This document shows, one piece after another, positions 1 through 12,880 of a DNA stretch of 64,000 nt. Origin of the DNA: Maratus speciosus (Eukaryota > Arthropoda > Arachnida > Araneae > Salticidae); NCBI GenBank assembly GCA_963932465.1, contig CAWVRF010001043.1:62001-126000 (forward strand), read 5' to 3'. The notes beneath the pieces are model-generated. The model ran no database searches. It was not told the origin of the DNA and saw only the letters and a list, made by a program, of their open reading frames with translations. Made by a program: the position numbers and the translations under genes. Position 1 is the first letter of the stretch. The number at the start of each line of letters is the position of its first letter.

Positions 1-375
1 AACGAATATATTGTTTCAACAACAAAAGCATTGTTAGAAAATTCATCAGAAAGATTTACCGCATATAAAACACGCAATATATATGAATTGAATTGCGGTG
101 CAGGGCTGAAAATTAATTTCTTAATAAATAATAAAGCGAAACCGAATATATTGTTTCAACAATCAAAGTATTGTTAGAAAATTCATCAGAAAGAGTTACC
201 GCATATAAAACACGCAAAATTTATGAATTGAATTCCGGTGCAGGGTTCAAAATTAATTTCGTAATAAATAATAAAGCGAAACTGAATATATTGTTTCAAC
301 AATCAAAGCATTGTTAGAAAATTCATCAGAAAGAGTTACAGCATATAAAACACGCAATATTTATGAATTGAATTT

Positions 376-385
376 CGGTGCACCG
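376..385. other. 10-bp palindrome cggtgcaccg (representative)
   Basis: Monomer positions 96-105 in C and F units, and in several domain 2 units, read cggtgcaccg, a perfect palindrome. Other classes read cggtgcaggg, which is not palindromic. The switch depends on two adjacent bases (103-104, gg to cc). This is the first instance; others follow in every C and F unit. Confidence 0.75.
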
Positions 386-849
386 CTGAAAATTAATTTC
401 TTAATAAATAATAAAGCGAAACCGAATATATTGTTTCAACAATCAAAGTATTGTTAGAAAATTCATCAGAAAGAGTTACCGCATATAAAACACGCAAAAT
501 TTATGAATTGAATTCCGGTGCAGGGCTGAAAATTAATTTCTTAATAAATAATAAAGCGAAACCGAATATATTGTTTCAACAATCATAGCATTGTTAGAAA
601 ATTCATCACAAAGAGTTACCGCATATAAAACACGCAATATTTAAGAATTGAATTCCGGTGCAGGGCTGAAAATTAATTTCTTAATAAATAATAAAGCGAA
701 TCCGAATATATTGTTTCAACAATCAAAGCATTGTTAGAAAATTCATCAGAAAGATTTACCGCATATAAAACACGCAATATTTATGAATTGAATTCCGGTG
801 CAGGGCTGAAAATTAATTTCTTAATAAATAATAAAGCGAAACCGAATAT

Positions 850-863
850 ATTGTTTAAACAAT
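850..863. other. 14-bp perfect palindrome attgtttaaacaat (representative)
   Basis: Monomer positions 10-23 of F and J units read attgtttaaacaat, identical to its reverse complement. In other classes position 17 is c, leaving 6-bp arms around a 2-base spacer (attgtt tc aacaat). A third arm, attgtt at 30-35, can pair with the middle arm across caaagc. This is the first perfect instance; it recurs in every F and J unit. A role as binding site or cruciform is inference. Confidence 0.75.
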
Positions 864-3360
864 CAAAGCATTGTTAGAAAATTCATCAGAAAGAGTTACC
901 GCATATAAAACACGCAATATTTATGAATTGAATTTCGGTGCACCGCTGAAAATTAATTTCTTAATAAATAATAAAGCGAAACCGAATATATTTTTTCAAC
1001 AATCAAAGTATTGTTAGAAAATTCATCAGAAAGATTTACCGCACATAAAACACGCAATATTTATGAATTGAATCCCGGTGCAGGGTTCAAAATTAATTTC
1101 GTAATAAATAATAAAGCGAAACTGAATATATTGTTTCAACAATCAAAGCATTGTTAGAAAATTCATCAGAAAGAGTTACAGCATATAAAACACGCAATAT
1201 TTATGAATTGAATTTCGGTGCACCGCTGAAAATTAATTTCTTAATAAATAATAAAGCGAAACCGAATATATTGTTTCAACAATCAAAGTATTGTTAGAAA
1301 ATTCATCAGAAAGAGTTACCGCATATAAAACACGCAAAATTTATGAATTGAATTCCGGTGCAGGGCTGAAAATTAATTTCTTAATAAATAATAAAGCGAA
1401 ACCGAATATATTGTTTCAACAATCATAGCATTGTTAGAAAATTCATCACAAAGAGTTACCGCATATAAAACACGCAATATTTATGAACTGAATTGCGGTG
1501 CAGGGCTGAAAATTAATTTCTTAATAAATAATAAAGCGAAACCGAATATATTGTTTCAACAATCAAAGTATTGTTAGAAAATTCATCAGAAAGAGTTACC
1601 GCATATAAAACACGCAAAATTTATGAATTGAATTCCGGTGCAGGGCTGAAAATTAATTTCTTAATAAATAATAAAGCGAAACCGAATATATTGTTTCAAC
1701 AATCAAAGTATTGTTAGAAAATTCATCAGAAAGATTTACCGCATATAAAACACGCAATATTTATGAATTGAATTGCGGTGCAGGGCTGAAAATTAATTTC
1801 TTGATAAATAATAAAGCGAAACCGAATATATTGTTTCAACAATCAAAGCATTGTTAGAAAATTCATCAGAAAGAGTTACCGCATATAAAACACGCAATAT
1901 TTATGAATTGAATTCCGGTGCAGGGCTGAAAATTAATTTCTTAATAAATAATAAAGCGAAACCGAATATATTGTTTCAACAATCAAAGCATTGTTAGAAA
2001 ATTCATCAGAAAGATTTACCGCATATAAAACACGCGATATTTATGAATTGAATTCCGGTGCAGGGCTGAAAATTAATTTCTTAATAAATAATAAAGCGAA
2101 ACCGAATATATTGTTTAAACAATCAAAGCATTGTTAGAAAATTCATCAGAAAGAGTTACCGCATATAAAACACGCAATATTTATGAATTGAATTTCGGTG
2201 CACCGCTGAAAATTAATTTCTTAATAAATAATAAAGCGAAACCGAATATATTTTTTCAACAATCAAAGTATTGTTAGAAAATTCATCAGAAAGATTTACC
2301 GCATATAAAACACGCAATATTTATGAATTGAATCCCGGTGCAGGGTTCATAATTAATTTCGTAATAAATAATAAAGCGAAACTGAATATATTGTTTCAAC
2401 AATCAAAGCATTGTTAGAAAATTCATCAGAAAGAGTTACAGCATATAAAACACGCAATATTTATGAATTGAATTTCGGTGCACCGCTGAAAATTAATTTC
2501 TTAATAAATAATAAAGCGAAACCGAATATATTGTTTCAACAATCAAAGTATTGTTAGAAAATTCATCAGAAAGAGTTACCGCATATAAAACACGCAAAAT
2601 TTATGAATTGAATTCCGGTGCAGGGCTGAAAATTAATTTCTTAATAAATAATAAAGCGAAACCGAATATATTGTCTCAACAATCATAGCATTGTTAGAAA
2701 ATTCATCACAAAGAGTTACCGCATATAAAACACGCAATATTTATGAACTGAATTGCGGTGCAGGGCTGAAAATTAATTTCTTAATAAATAATAAAGCGAA
2801 ACCGAATATATTGTTTCAACAATCAAAGTATTGTTAGAAAATTCATCAGAAAGAGTTACCGCATATAAAACACGCAAAATTTATGAATTGAATTCCGGTG
2901 CAGGGCTGAAAATTAATTTCTTAATAAATAATAAAGCGAAACCGAATATATTGTTTCAACAATCAAAGCATTGTTAGAAAATTCATCAGAAAGATTTACC
3001 GCATATAAAACACGCAATATTTATGAATTGAATTGCGGTGCAGGGCTGAAAATTAATTTCTTAATAAATAATAAAGCGAAACCGAATATATTGTTTCAAC
3101 AATCAAAGCATTGTTAGAAAATTCATCAGAAAGAGTTACCGCATATAAAACACGCAATATTTATGAACTGAATTCCGGTGCAGGGCTCAAAATTAATTTC
3201 TTAGTAAATAATAAAGCGAAACCGAATATATTGTTTAAACAATCAAAGCATTGTTAGAAAATTCATCAGAAAGAGTTACCGCATATAAAACACGCAATAT
3301 TTATGAATTGAATTCCGGTGCAGGGCTGAAAATTAATTTCTTAATAAATAATAAAGCGAA

Positions 3361-5880
3361 AACGAATATATTGTTTCAACAACAAAAGCATTGTTAGAAA
3401 ATTCATCAGAAAGATTTACCGCATATAAAACACGCAATATTTATGAATTGAATTGCGGTGCAGGGCTGAAAATGTATTTCTTAATAAATAATAAAGCGAA
3501 ACCGAATATATTGTTTCAACAATCAAAGTATTGTTAGAAAATTCATCAGAAAGAGTTACCGCATATAAAACACGCAAAATTTATGAATTGAATTCCGGTG
3601 CAGGGTTCAAAATTAATTTCGTAATAAATAATAAAGCGAAACTGAATATATTGTTTCAACAATCAAAGCATTGTTAGAAAATTCATCAGAAAGAGTTACA
3701 GCATATAAAACACGCAATATTTATGAATTGAATTTCGGTGCACCGCTGAAAATTAATTTCTTAATAAATAATAAAGCGAAACCGAATATATTGTTTCAAC
3801 AATCAAAGTATTGTTAGAAAATTCATCAGAAAGAGTTACCGCATATAAAACACGCAAAATTTATGAATTGAATTCCGGTGCAGGGTTCAAAATTAATTTC
3901 GTAATAAATAATAAAGCGAAACTGAATATATTGTTTCAACGATCAAAGCATTGTTAGAAAATTCATCAGAAAGAGTTACAGCATATAAAACACGCAATAT
4001 TTATGAATTGAATTTCGGTGCACCGCTGAAAATTAATTTCTTAATAAATAATAAAGCGAAACCGAATATATTGTTTCAACAATCAAAGTATTGTTAGAAA
4101 ATTCATCAGAAAGAGTTACCGCATATAAAACACGCAAAATTTATGAATTGAATTCCGGTGCAGGGCTGAAAATTAATTTCTTAATAAATAATAAAGCGAA
4201 ACCGAATATATTATTTCAACAATCATAGCATTGTTAGAAAATTCATCACAAAGAGTTACCGCATATAAAACACGCAATATTTAAGAATTGAATTCCGGTG
4301 CAGGGCTGAAAATTAATTTCTTAATAAATAATAAAGCGAATCCGAATATATTGTTTCAACAATCAAAGCATTGTTAGAAAATTCATCAGAAAGATTTACC
4401 GCATATAAAACACGCAATATTTATGAATTGAATTGCGGTGCAGGGCTGAAAATTAATTTCTTGATAAATAATAAAGCGAAACCGAATATATTGTTTCAAC
4501 AATCAAAGCATTGTTAGAAAATTCATCAGAAAGAGTTACCGCATATAAAACACGCAATATTTATGAATTGAATTCCGGTGCAAGGCTGAAAATTAATTTC
4601 TTAATAAATAATAAAGCGAAACCGAATATATTGTTTCAACAATCAAAGCATTGTTAGAAAATTCATCAGAAAGATTTACCGCATATAAAACACGCAATAT
4701 TTATGAATTGAATTCCGGTGCAGGGCTGAAAATTAATTTCTTAATAAATAATAAAGCGAAACCGAATATATTGTTTAAACAATCAAAGCATTGTTAGAAA
4801 ATTCATCAGAAAGAGTTACCGCATATAAAACACGCAATATTTATGAATTGAATTTCGGTGCACCGCTGAAAATTAATTTCTTAATAAATAATAAAGCGAA
4901 ACCGAATATATTTTTTCAACAATCAAAGTATTGTTAGAAAATTCATCAGAAAGATTTACCGCATATAAAACACGCAATATTTATGAATTGAATCCCGGTG
5001 CAGGGTTCAAAATTAATTTCGTAATAAATAATAAAGCGAAACTGAATATATTGTTTCAACAATCAAAGCATTGTTAGAAAATTCATCAGAAAGAGTTACC
5101 GCATATAAAACACGCAATATTTATGAACTGAATTCCGGTGCAGGGCTCAAAATTAATTTCTTAGTAAATAATAAAGCGAAACCGAATATATTGTTTAAAC
5201 AATCAAAGCATTGTTAGAAAATTCATCAGAAAGAGTTACCGCATATAAAACACGCAATATTTATGAATTGAATTCCGGTGCAGGGCTGAAAATTAATTTC
5301 TTAATAAATAATAAAACGAAACCGAATATATTGTTTCAACAATCAAAGCATTGTTAGAAAATTCATCAGAAAGAGTTACCGCATATAAAACACGCAATAT
5401 TTATGAATTGAATCCCGGTGCAGGGCTGAAAATTAATTTCTTAATAAATAATAAAGCGAAACCGAATATATTGTTTCAACAATCAGAGCATTGTTAGAAA
5501 ATTCATCAGAAAGAGTTACCGCATATAAAACACGCAATATTTATGAATTGAATTCCGGTGCAGGGCTGAAAATTAATTTCGTAATAAATAATAAAGCGAA
5601 ACCGAATATATTGTTTCAACAATCAAAGCATTGTTAGAAAATTCATCAGAAAGAGTTACCGCATATAAAACACGCAATATTTATGAACTGAATTCCGGTG
5701 CAGGGCTCAAAATTAATTTCTTAGTAAATAATAAAGCGAAACCGAATATATTGTTTAAACAATCAAAGCATTGTTAGAAAATTCATCAGAAAGAGTTACC
5801 GCATATAAAACACGCAATATTTATGAATTGAATTCCGGTGCAGGGCTGAAAATTAATTTCTTAATAAATAATAAAGCGAA
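3361..5880 (+). repeat. HOR cycle 2, 18 monomers
   Basis: Units run A B' C B' C B D' E H H' F G and then a C/I hybrid at 5041, which starts actg like C and ends gaactg, cagggctcaa, ttagta like I. J, M, K, I and J follow. The first part shares rare private changes with cycle 3: aatgtatttc in A, gatcaaagca in the second C, ttatttcaac in D' and caaggctgaa in H. All sit exactly 2520 bp apart, so these two cycles are sister copies. Confidence 0.88.
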
Positions 5881-8800
5881 AACGAATATATTGTTTCAAC
5901 AACAAAAGCATTGTTAGAAAATTCATCAGAAAGATTTACCGCATATAAAACACGCAATATTTATGAATTGAATTGCGGTGCAGGGCTGAAAATGTATTTC
6001 TTAATAAATAATAAAGCGAAACCGAATATATTGTTTCAACAATCAAAGTATTGTTAGAAAATTCATCAGAAAGAGTTACCGCATATAAAACACGCAAAAT
6101 TTATGAATTGAATTCCGGTGCAGGGTTCAAAATTAATTTCGTAATAAATAATAAAGCGAAACTGAATATATTGTTTCAACAATCAAAGCATTGTTAGAAA
6201 ATTCATCAGAAAGAGTTACAGCATATAAAACACGCAATATTTATGAATTGAATTTCGGTGCACCGCTGAAAATTAATTTCTTAATAAATAATAAAGCGAA
6301 ACCGAATATATTGTTTCAACAATCAAAGTATTGTTAGAAAATTCATCAGAAAGAGTTACCGCATATAAAACACGCAAAATTTATGAATTGAATTCCGGTG
6401 CAGGGTTCAAAATTAATTTCGTAATAAATAATAAAGCGAAACTGAATATATTGTTTCAACGATCAAAGCATTGTTAGAAAATTCATCAGAAAGAGTTACA
6501 GCATATAAAACACGCAATATTTATGAATTGAATTTCGGTGCACCGCTGAAAATTAATTTCTTAATAAATAATAAAGCGAAACCGAATATATTGTTTCAAC
6601 AATCAAAGTATTGTTAGAAAATTCATCAGAAAGAGTTACCGCATATAAAACACGCAAAATTTATGAATTGAATTCCGGTGCAGGGCTGAAAATTAATTTC
6701 TTAATAAATAATAAAGCGAAACCGAATATATTATTTCAACAATCATAGCATTGTTAGAAAATTCATCACAAAGAGTTACCGCATATAAAACACGCAATAT
6801 TTAAGAATTGAATTCCGGTGCAGGGCTGAAAATTAATTTCTTAATAAATAATAAAGCGAATCCGAATATATTGTTTCAACAATCAAAGCATTGTTAGAAA
6901 ATTCATCAGAAAGATTTACCGCATATAAAACACGCAATATTTATGAATTGAATTGCGGTGCAGGGCTGAAAATTAATTTCTTGATAAATAATAAAGCGAA
7001 ACCGAATATATTGTTTCAACAATCAAAGCATTGTTAGAAAATTCATCAGAAAGAGTTACCGCATATAAAACACGCAATATTTATGAATTGAATTCCGGTG
7101 CAAGGCTGAAAATTAATTTCTTAATAAATAATAAAGCGAAACCGAATATATTGTTTCAACAATCAAAGCATTGTTAGAAAATTCATCAGAAAGATTTACC
7201 GCATATAAAACACGCAATATTTATGAATTGAATTCCGGTGCAGGGCTGAAAATTAATTTCTTAATAAATAATAAAGCGAAACCGAATATATTGTTTAAAC
7301 AATCAAAGCATTGTTAGAAAATTCATCAGAAAGAGTTACCGCATATAAAACACGCAATATTTATGAATTGAATTTCGGTGCACCGCTGAAAATTAATTTC
7401 TTAATAAATAATAAAGCGAAACCGAATATATTTTTTCAACAATCAAAGTATTGTTAGAAAATTCATCAGAAAGATTTACCGCATATAAAACACGCAATAT
7501 TTATGAATTGAATCCCGGTGCAGGGTTCAAAATTAATTTCGTAATAAATAATAAAGCGAAACTGAATATATTGTTTCAACAATCAAAGCATTGTTAGAAA
7601 ATTCATCAGAAAGAGTTACAGCATATAAAACACGCAATATTTATGAATTGAATTTCGGTGCACCGCTGAAAATTAATTTCTTAATAAATAATAAAGCGAA
7701 ACCGAATATATTGTTTCAACAATCAAAGTATTGTTAGAAAATTCATCAGAAAGAGTTACCGCATATAAAACACGCAAAATTTATGAATTGAATTCCGGTG
7801 CAGGGCTGAAAATTAATTTCTTAATAAATAATAAAGCGAAACCGAATATATTGTTTCAACAATCATAGCATTGTTAGAAAATTCATCACAAAGAGTTACC
7901 GCATATAAAACACGCAATATTTATGAACTGAATTGCGGTGCAGGGCTGAAAATTAATTTCTTAATAAATAATAAAGCGAAACCGAATATATTGTTTCAAC
8001 AATCAAAGTATTGTTAGAAAATTCATCAGAAAGAGTTACCGCATATAAAACACGCAAAATTTATGAATTGAATTCCGGTGCAGGGCTGAAAATTAATTTC
8101 TTAATAAATAATAAAGCGAAACCGAATATATTGTTTCAACAATCAAAGCATTGTTAGAAAATTCATCAGAAAGATTTACCGCATATAAAACACGCAATAT
8201 TTATGAATTGATATGCGGTGCAGGGCTGAAAATTAATTTCTTAATAAATAATAAAGCGAAACCGAATATATTGTTTCAACAATCAAAGCATTGTTAGAAA
8301 ATTCATCAGAAAGAGTTACCGCATATAAAACACGCAATATTTATGAACTGAATTCCGGTGCAGGGCTCAAAATTAATTTCTTAGTAAATAATAAAGCGAA
8401 ACCGAATATATTGTTTAAACAATCAAAGCATTGTTAGAAAATTCATCAGAAAGAGTTACCGCATATAAAACACGCAATATTTATGAATTGAATTCCGGTG
8501 CAGGGCTGAAAATTAATTTCTTAATAAATAATAAAACGAAACCGAATATATTGTTTCAACAATCAAAGCATTGTTAGAAAATTCATCAGAAAGAGTTACC
8601 GCATATAAAACACGCAATATTTATGAATTGAATCCCGGTGCAGGGCTGAAAATTAATTTCTTAATAAATAATAAAGCGAAACCGAATATATTGTTTCAAC
8701 AATCAGAGCATTGTTAGAAAATTCATCAGAAAGAGTTACCGCATATAAAACACGCAATATTTATGAATTGAATTCCGGTGCAGGGCTGAAAATTAATTTC

Positions 8801-8960
8801 GTAATAAATAATAAAGCGAAACCGAATATATTGTTTCAACAATCAAAGCATTGTTAGAAAATTCATCAGAAAGAGTTACCGCATATAAAACACGCAATAT
8901 TTATGAATTGAATTCCGGTGCAGGGCTGAAAATTAATTTCTTAATAAATAATAAAGCGAA
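5881..8960 (+). repeat. HOR cycle 3, complete 22-mer (3080 bp)
   Basis: All 22 classes are present in canonical order: A B' C B' C B D' E H H' F G C B D B A' I J M K N. The J unit carries a136 (ataaaacgaa), the M unit c94, the K unit cagagca with g121. The A' unit has a private change (atatgcggtg, near 8211). This is one of two full-length 22-mers; the other begins at 25899, 20018 bp away. Confidence 0.92.
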
Positions 8961-10640
8961 AACGAATATATTGTTTCAACAACAAAAGCATTGTTAGAAA
9001 ATTCATCAGAAAGATTTACCGCATATAAAACACGCAATATTTATGAATTGAATTGCGGTGCAGGGCTGAAAATTAATTTCTTAATAAATAATAAAGCGAA
9101 ACCGAATATATTGTTTCAACAATCAAAGTATTGTTAGAAAATTCATCAGAAAGAGTTACCGCATATAAAACACGCAAAATTTATGAATTGAATTCCGGTG
9201 CAGGGCTGAAAATTAATTTCTTAATAAATAATAAAGCGAAACCGAATATATTGTTTCAACAATCAAAGTATTGTTAGAAAATTCATCACAAAGAGTTACC
9301 GCATATAAAACACGCAAAATTTATGAATTGAATTCCGGTGCAGGGCTGAAAATTAATTTCTTAATAAATAATAAAGCGAAACCGAATATATTGTTTCAAC
9401 AATCAAAGCATTGTTAGAAAATTCATCAGAAAGAGTTACCGCATATAAAACACGCAATATTTATGAATTGAATTCCGGTGCAGGGCTGAAAATTAATTTC
9501 TTAATAAATAATAAAGCGAAACCGAATATATTGTTTCAACAATCAAAGCATTGTTAGAAAATTCATCAGAAAGAGTTACCGCATATAAAACACGCAATAT
9601 TTATGAACTGAATTCCGGTGCAGGGCTCAAAATTAATTTCTTAGTAAATAATAAAGCGAAACCGAATATATTGTTTAAACAATCAAAGCATTGTTAGAAA
9701 ATTCATCAGAAAGAGTTACCGCATATAAAACACGCAATATTTATGAATTGAATTCCGGTGCAGGGCTGAAAATTAATTTCTTAATAAATAATAAAACGAA
9801 ACCGAATATATTGTTTCAACAATCAAAGCATTGTTAGAAAATTCATCAGAAAGAGTTACCGCATATAAAACACGCAATATTTATGAATTGAATCCCGGTG
9901 CAGGGCTCAAAATTAATTTCGTATTAAATAATAAAGCGAAACCGAATATATTGTTTCAACAATCAGAGCATTGTTAGAAAATTCATCAGAAAGAGTTACC
10001 GCATATAAAACACGCAATATTTATGAATTGAATTCCGGTGCAGGGCTGAAAATTAATTTCTTGATAAATAACAAAGCGAAACCGAATATATTGTTTCAAC
10101 AATCAGAGCATTGTTAGAAAATTCATCAGAAAGAGTTACCGCATATAAAACACGCAATATTTATGAATTGAATTCCGGTGCAGGGCTGAAAATTAATTTC
10201 TTGATAAATAACAAAGCGAAACCGAATATATTGTTTCAACAATCAGAGCATTGTTAGAAAATTCATCAGAAAGAGTTACCTCATATAAAACACGCAATAT
10301 TTATGAATTGAATTCCGGTGCAGGGCTGAAAATTAATTTCTTAATAAATAACAAAGCGAAACCGAATATATTGTTTCAACAATCAGAGCATTGTTAGAAA
10401 ATTCATCAGAAAGAGTTACCGCATATAAAACACGCAATATTTATGAATTGAATTCCGGTGCAGGGCTGAAAATTAATTTCGTAATAAATAATAAAGAGAA
10501 ACCGAATATATTGTTTCAACAATCAAAGCATTGTTAGAAAATTCATCAGAAAGAGTTACCGCATATAAAACACGCAATGTTTATGAATTGAATTCCGGTG
10601 CAGGGCTGAAAATTAATTTCTTAATAAATAATAAAGCGAA
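8961..10640 (+). repeat. HOR cycle 4, 12 monomers with K expansion
   Basis: The order is A B B-like H I J M K K K K N. The middle of the cycle (the second B' C through A') is missing. In its place the K class (cagagca) has expanded to four consecutive units at 9941-10500. Three of them (9941, 10081, 10221) carry c132 (aataacaaagcg), a marker rare elsewhere, so they arose by single-monomer tandem duplication. Confidence 0.88.
9941..10500 (+). repeat. Local four-unit expansion of the K monomer (cagagca)
   Basis: Four adjacent 140-bp units all carry g26 (cagagca), which normally occurs once per cycle. The first two are nearly identical, both with g123 and c132. The third adds a change in gcatat (tcatat). 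The fourth has g121 and aaagagaa. This is a small, apparently recent single-monomer amplification. Confidence 0.88.
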
Positions 10641-12880
10641 AACGAATATATTGTTTCAACAACAAAAGCATTGTTAGAAAATTCATCAGAAAGATTTACC
10701 GCATATAAAACACGCAATATTTATGAATTGAATTGCGGTGCAGGGCTGAAAATTAATTTCTTAATAAATAATAAAGCGAAACCGAATATATTGTTTCAAC
10801 AATCAAAGTATTGTTAGAAAAGTCATCAGAAAGAGTTACCGCATATAAAACACGCAAAATTTATGAATTGAATTCCGGTGCAGGGTTCAAAATTAATTTC
10901 GTAATAATTAATAAAGCGAAACTGAATATATTGTTTCAACAATCAAAGCATTGTTAGAAAATTCATCAGAAAGAGTTACAGCATATAAAACACGCAATAT
11001 TTATGAATTGAATTTCGGTGCACCGCTGAAAATTAATTTCTTAATAAATAATAAAGCGAAACCGAATATATTGTTTCAACAATCAAAGTATTGTTAGAAA
11101 ATTCATCAGAAAGAGTTACCGCATATAAAACACGCAAAATTTATGAATTGAATTCCGGTGCAGGGCTGAAAATTAATTTCTTAATAAATAATAAAGCGAA
11201 ACCGAATATATTGTTTCAACAATCATAGCATTGTTAGAAAATTCATCACAAAGATTTACCGCATATAAAACACGCAATATTTATGAATTGAATTGCGGTG
11301 CAGGGCTGAAAATTAATTTCTTGATAAATAATAAAGCGAAACCGAATATATTGTTTCAACAATCAAAGCATTGTTAGAAAATTCATCAGAAAGAGTTACC
11401 GCATATAAAACACGCAATATTTATGAATTGAATTCCGGTGCAGGGCTGAAAATTAATTTCTTAATAAATAATAAAGCGAAACCGAATATATTGTTTCAAC
11501 AATCAAAGCATTGTTAGAAAATTCATCAGAAAGATTTACCGCATATAAAACACGCAATATTTATGAATTGAATTCCGGTGCAGGGCTGAAAATTAATTTC
11601 TTAATAAATAATAAAGCGAAACCGAATATATTGTTTAAACAATCAAAGCATTGTTAGAAAATTCATCAGAAAGAGTTACCGCATATAAAACACGCAATAT
11701 TTATGAATTGAATTTCGGTGCACCGCTGAAAATTAATTTCTTAATAAATAATAAAGCGAAACCGAATATATTTTTTCAACAATCAAAGTATTGTTAGAAA
11801 ATTCATCAGAAAGATTTACCGCATATAAAACACGCAATATTTATGAATTGAATCCCGGTGCAGGGTTCAAAATTAATTTCGTAATAAATAATAAAGCGAA
11901 ACTGAATATATTGTTTCAACAATCAAAGCATTGTTAGAAAATTCATCAGAAAGAGTTACAGCATATAAAACACGCAATATTTATGAATTGAATTTCGGTG
12001 CACCGCTGAAAATTAATTTCTTAATAAATAATAAAGCGAAACCGAATATATTGTTTCAACAATCAAAGTATTGTTAGAAAATTCATCAGAAAGAGTTACC
12101 GCATATAAAACACGCAAAATTTATGAATTGAATTCCGGTGCAGGGCTGAAAATTAATTTCTTAATAAATAATAAAGCGAAACCGAATATATTGTTTCAAC
12201 AATCATAGCATTGTTAGAAAATTCATCACAAAGAGTTACCGCATATAAAACACGCAATATTTATGAACTGAATTGCGGTGCAGGGCTGAAAATTAATTTC
12301 TTAATAAATAATAAAGCGAAACCGAATATATTGTTTCAACAATCAAAGTATTGTTAGAAAATTCATCAGAAAGAGTTACCGCATATAAAACACGCAAAAT
12401 TTATGAATTGAATTCCGGTGCAGGGCTGAAAATTAATTTCTTAATAAATAATAAAGCGAAACCGAATATATTGTTTCAACAATCAAAGCATTGTTAGAAA
12501 ATTCATCAGAAAGATTTACCGCATATAAAACACGCAATATTTATGAATTGAATTGCGGTGCAGGGCTGAAAATTAATTTCTTAATAAATAATAAAGCGAA
12601 ACCGAATATATTGTTTCAACAATCAAAGCATTGTTAGAAAATTCATCAGAAAGAGTTACCGCATATAAAACACGCAATATTTATGAACTGAATTCCGGTG
12701 CAGGGCTCAAAATTAATTTCTTAGTAAATAATAAAGCGAAACCGAATATATTGTTTAAACAATCAAAGCATTGTTAGAAAATTCATCAGAAAGAGTTACC
12801 GCATATAAAACACGCAATATTTATGAATTGAATTCCGGTGCAGGGCTGAAAATTAATTTCTTAATAAATAATAAAGCGAA
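10641..12880 (+). repeat. HOR cycle 5, 16 monomers
   Basis: The order is A B' C B D/E H H' F G C B D B A' I J. It lacks one B' C pair and M K N. The unit at 11201 is a hybrid: its first part has catagca and catcaca of D, its second part has t55, g95 and g123 of E. The B' unit at 10781 has two private changes (agtcatcaga, gtaataatta). Confidence 0.88.

Larger units (their letters stand above)
1..3360 (+). repeat. HOR cycle 1, 24 monomers with internal duplication
   Basis: The order is A B' C B D' E-like F G C B D B A-like H H' F G C B D B A' I J. The run from F to H' (841-2100) is followed by a second F G C B D B (2101-2940), so about nine monomers were duplicated inside the cycle. The unit at 701 starts as E (tccg) but has c95 instead of g95, so it looks like an E/H' hybrid. 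The second B' C pair and the H unit of the full cycle are missing before it. The first unit carries a private change in the cgcaatat segment near position 80. Confidence 0.85.

Noticed and set aside
225..260. Pol III B-box-like gggttcaaaat in B' and G units
   Set aside because: Matches only about six of ten informative bases of the GGTTCGANTCC consensus and I found no convincing A box upstream, so a tRNA-derived or SINE origin is not supported.
376..392. Canonical CENP-B box
   Set aside because: The best candidate, ttcggtgcaccgctg, keeps six of nine core bases (TTCG, A and one G) and lacks CGGG. Too weak to call, though kept as a candidate box in the findings.
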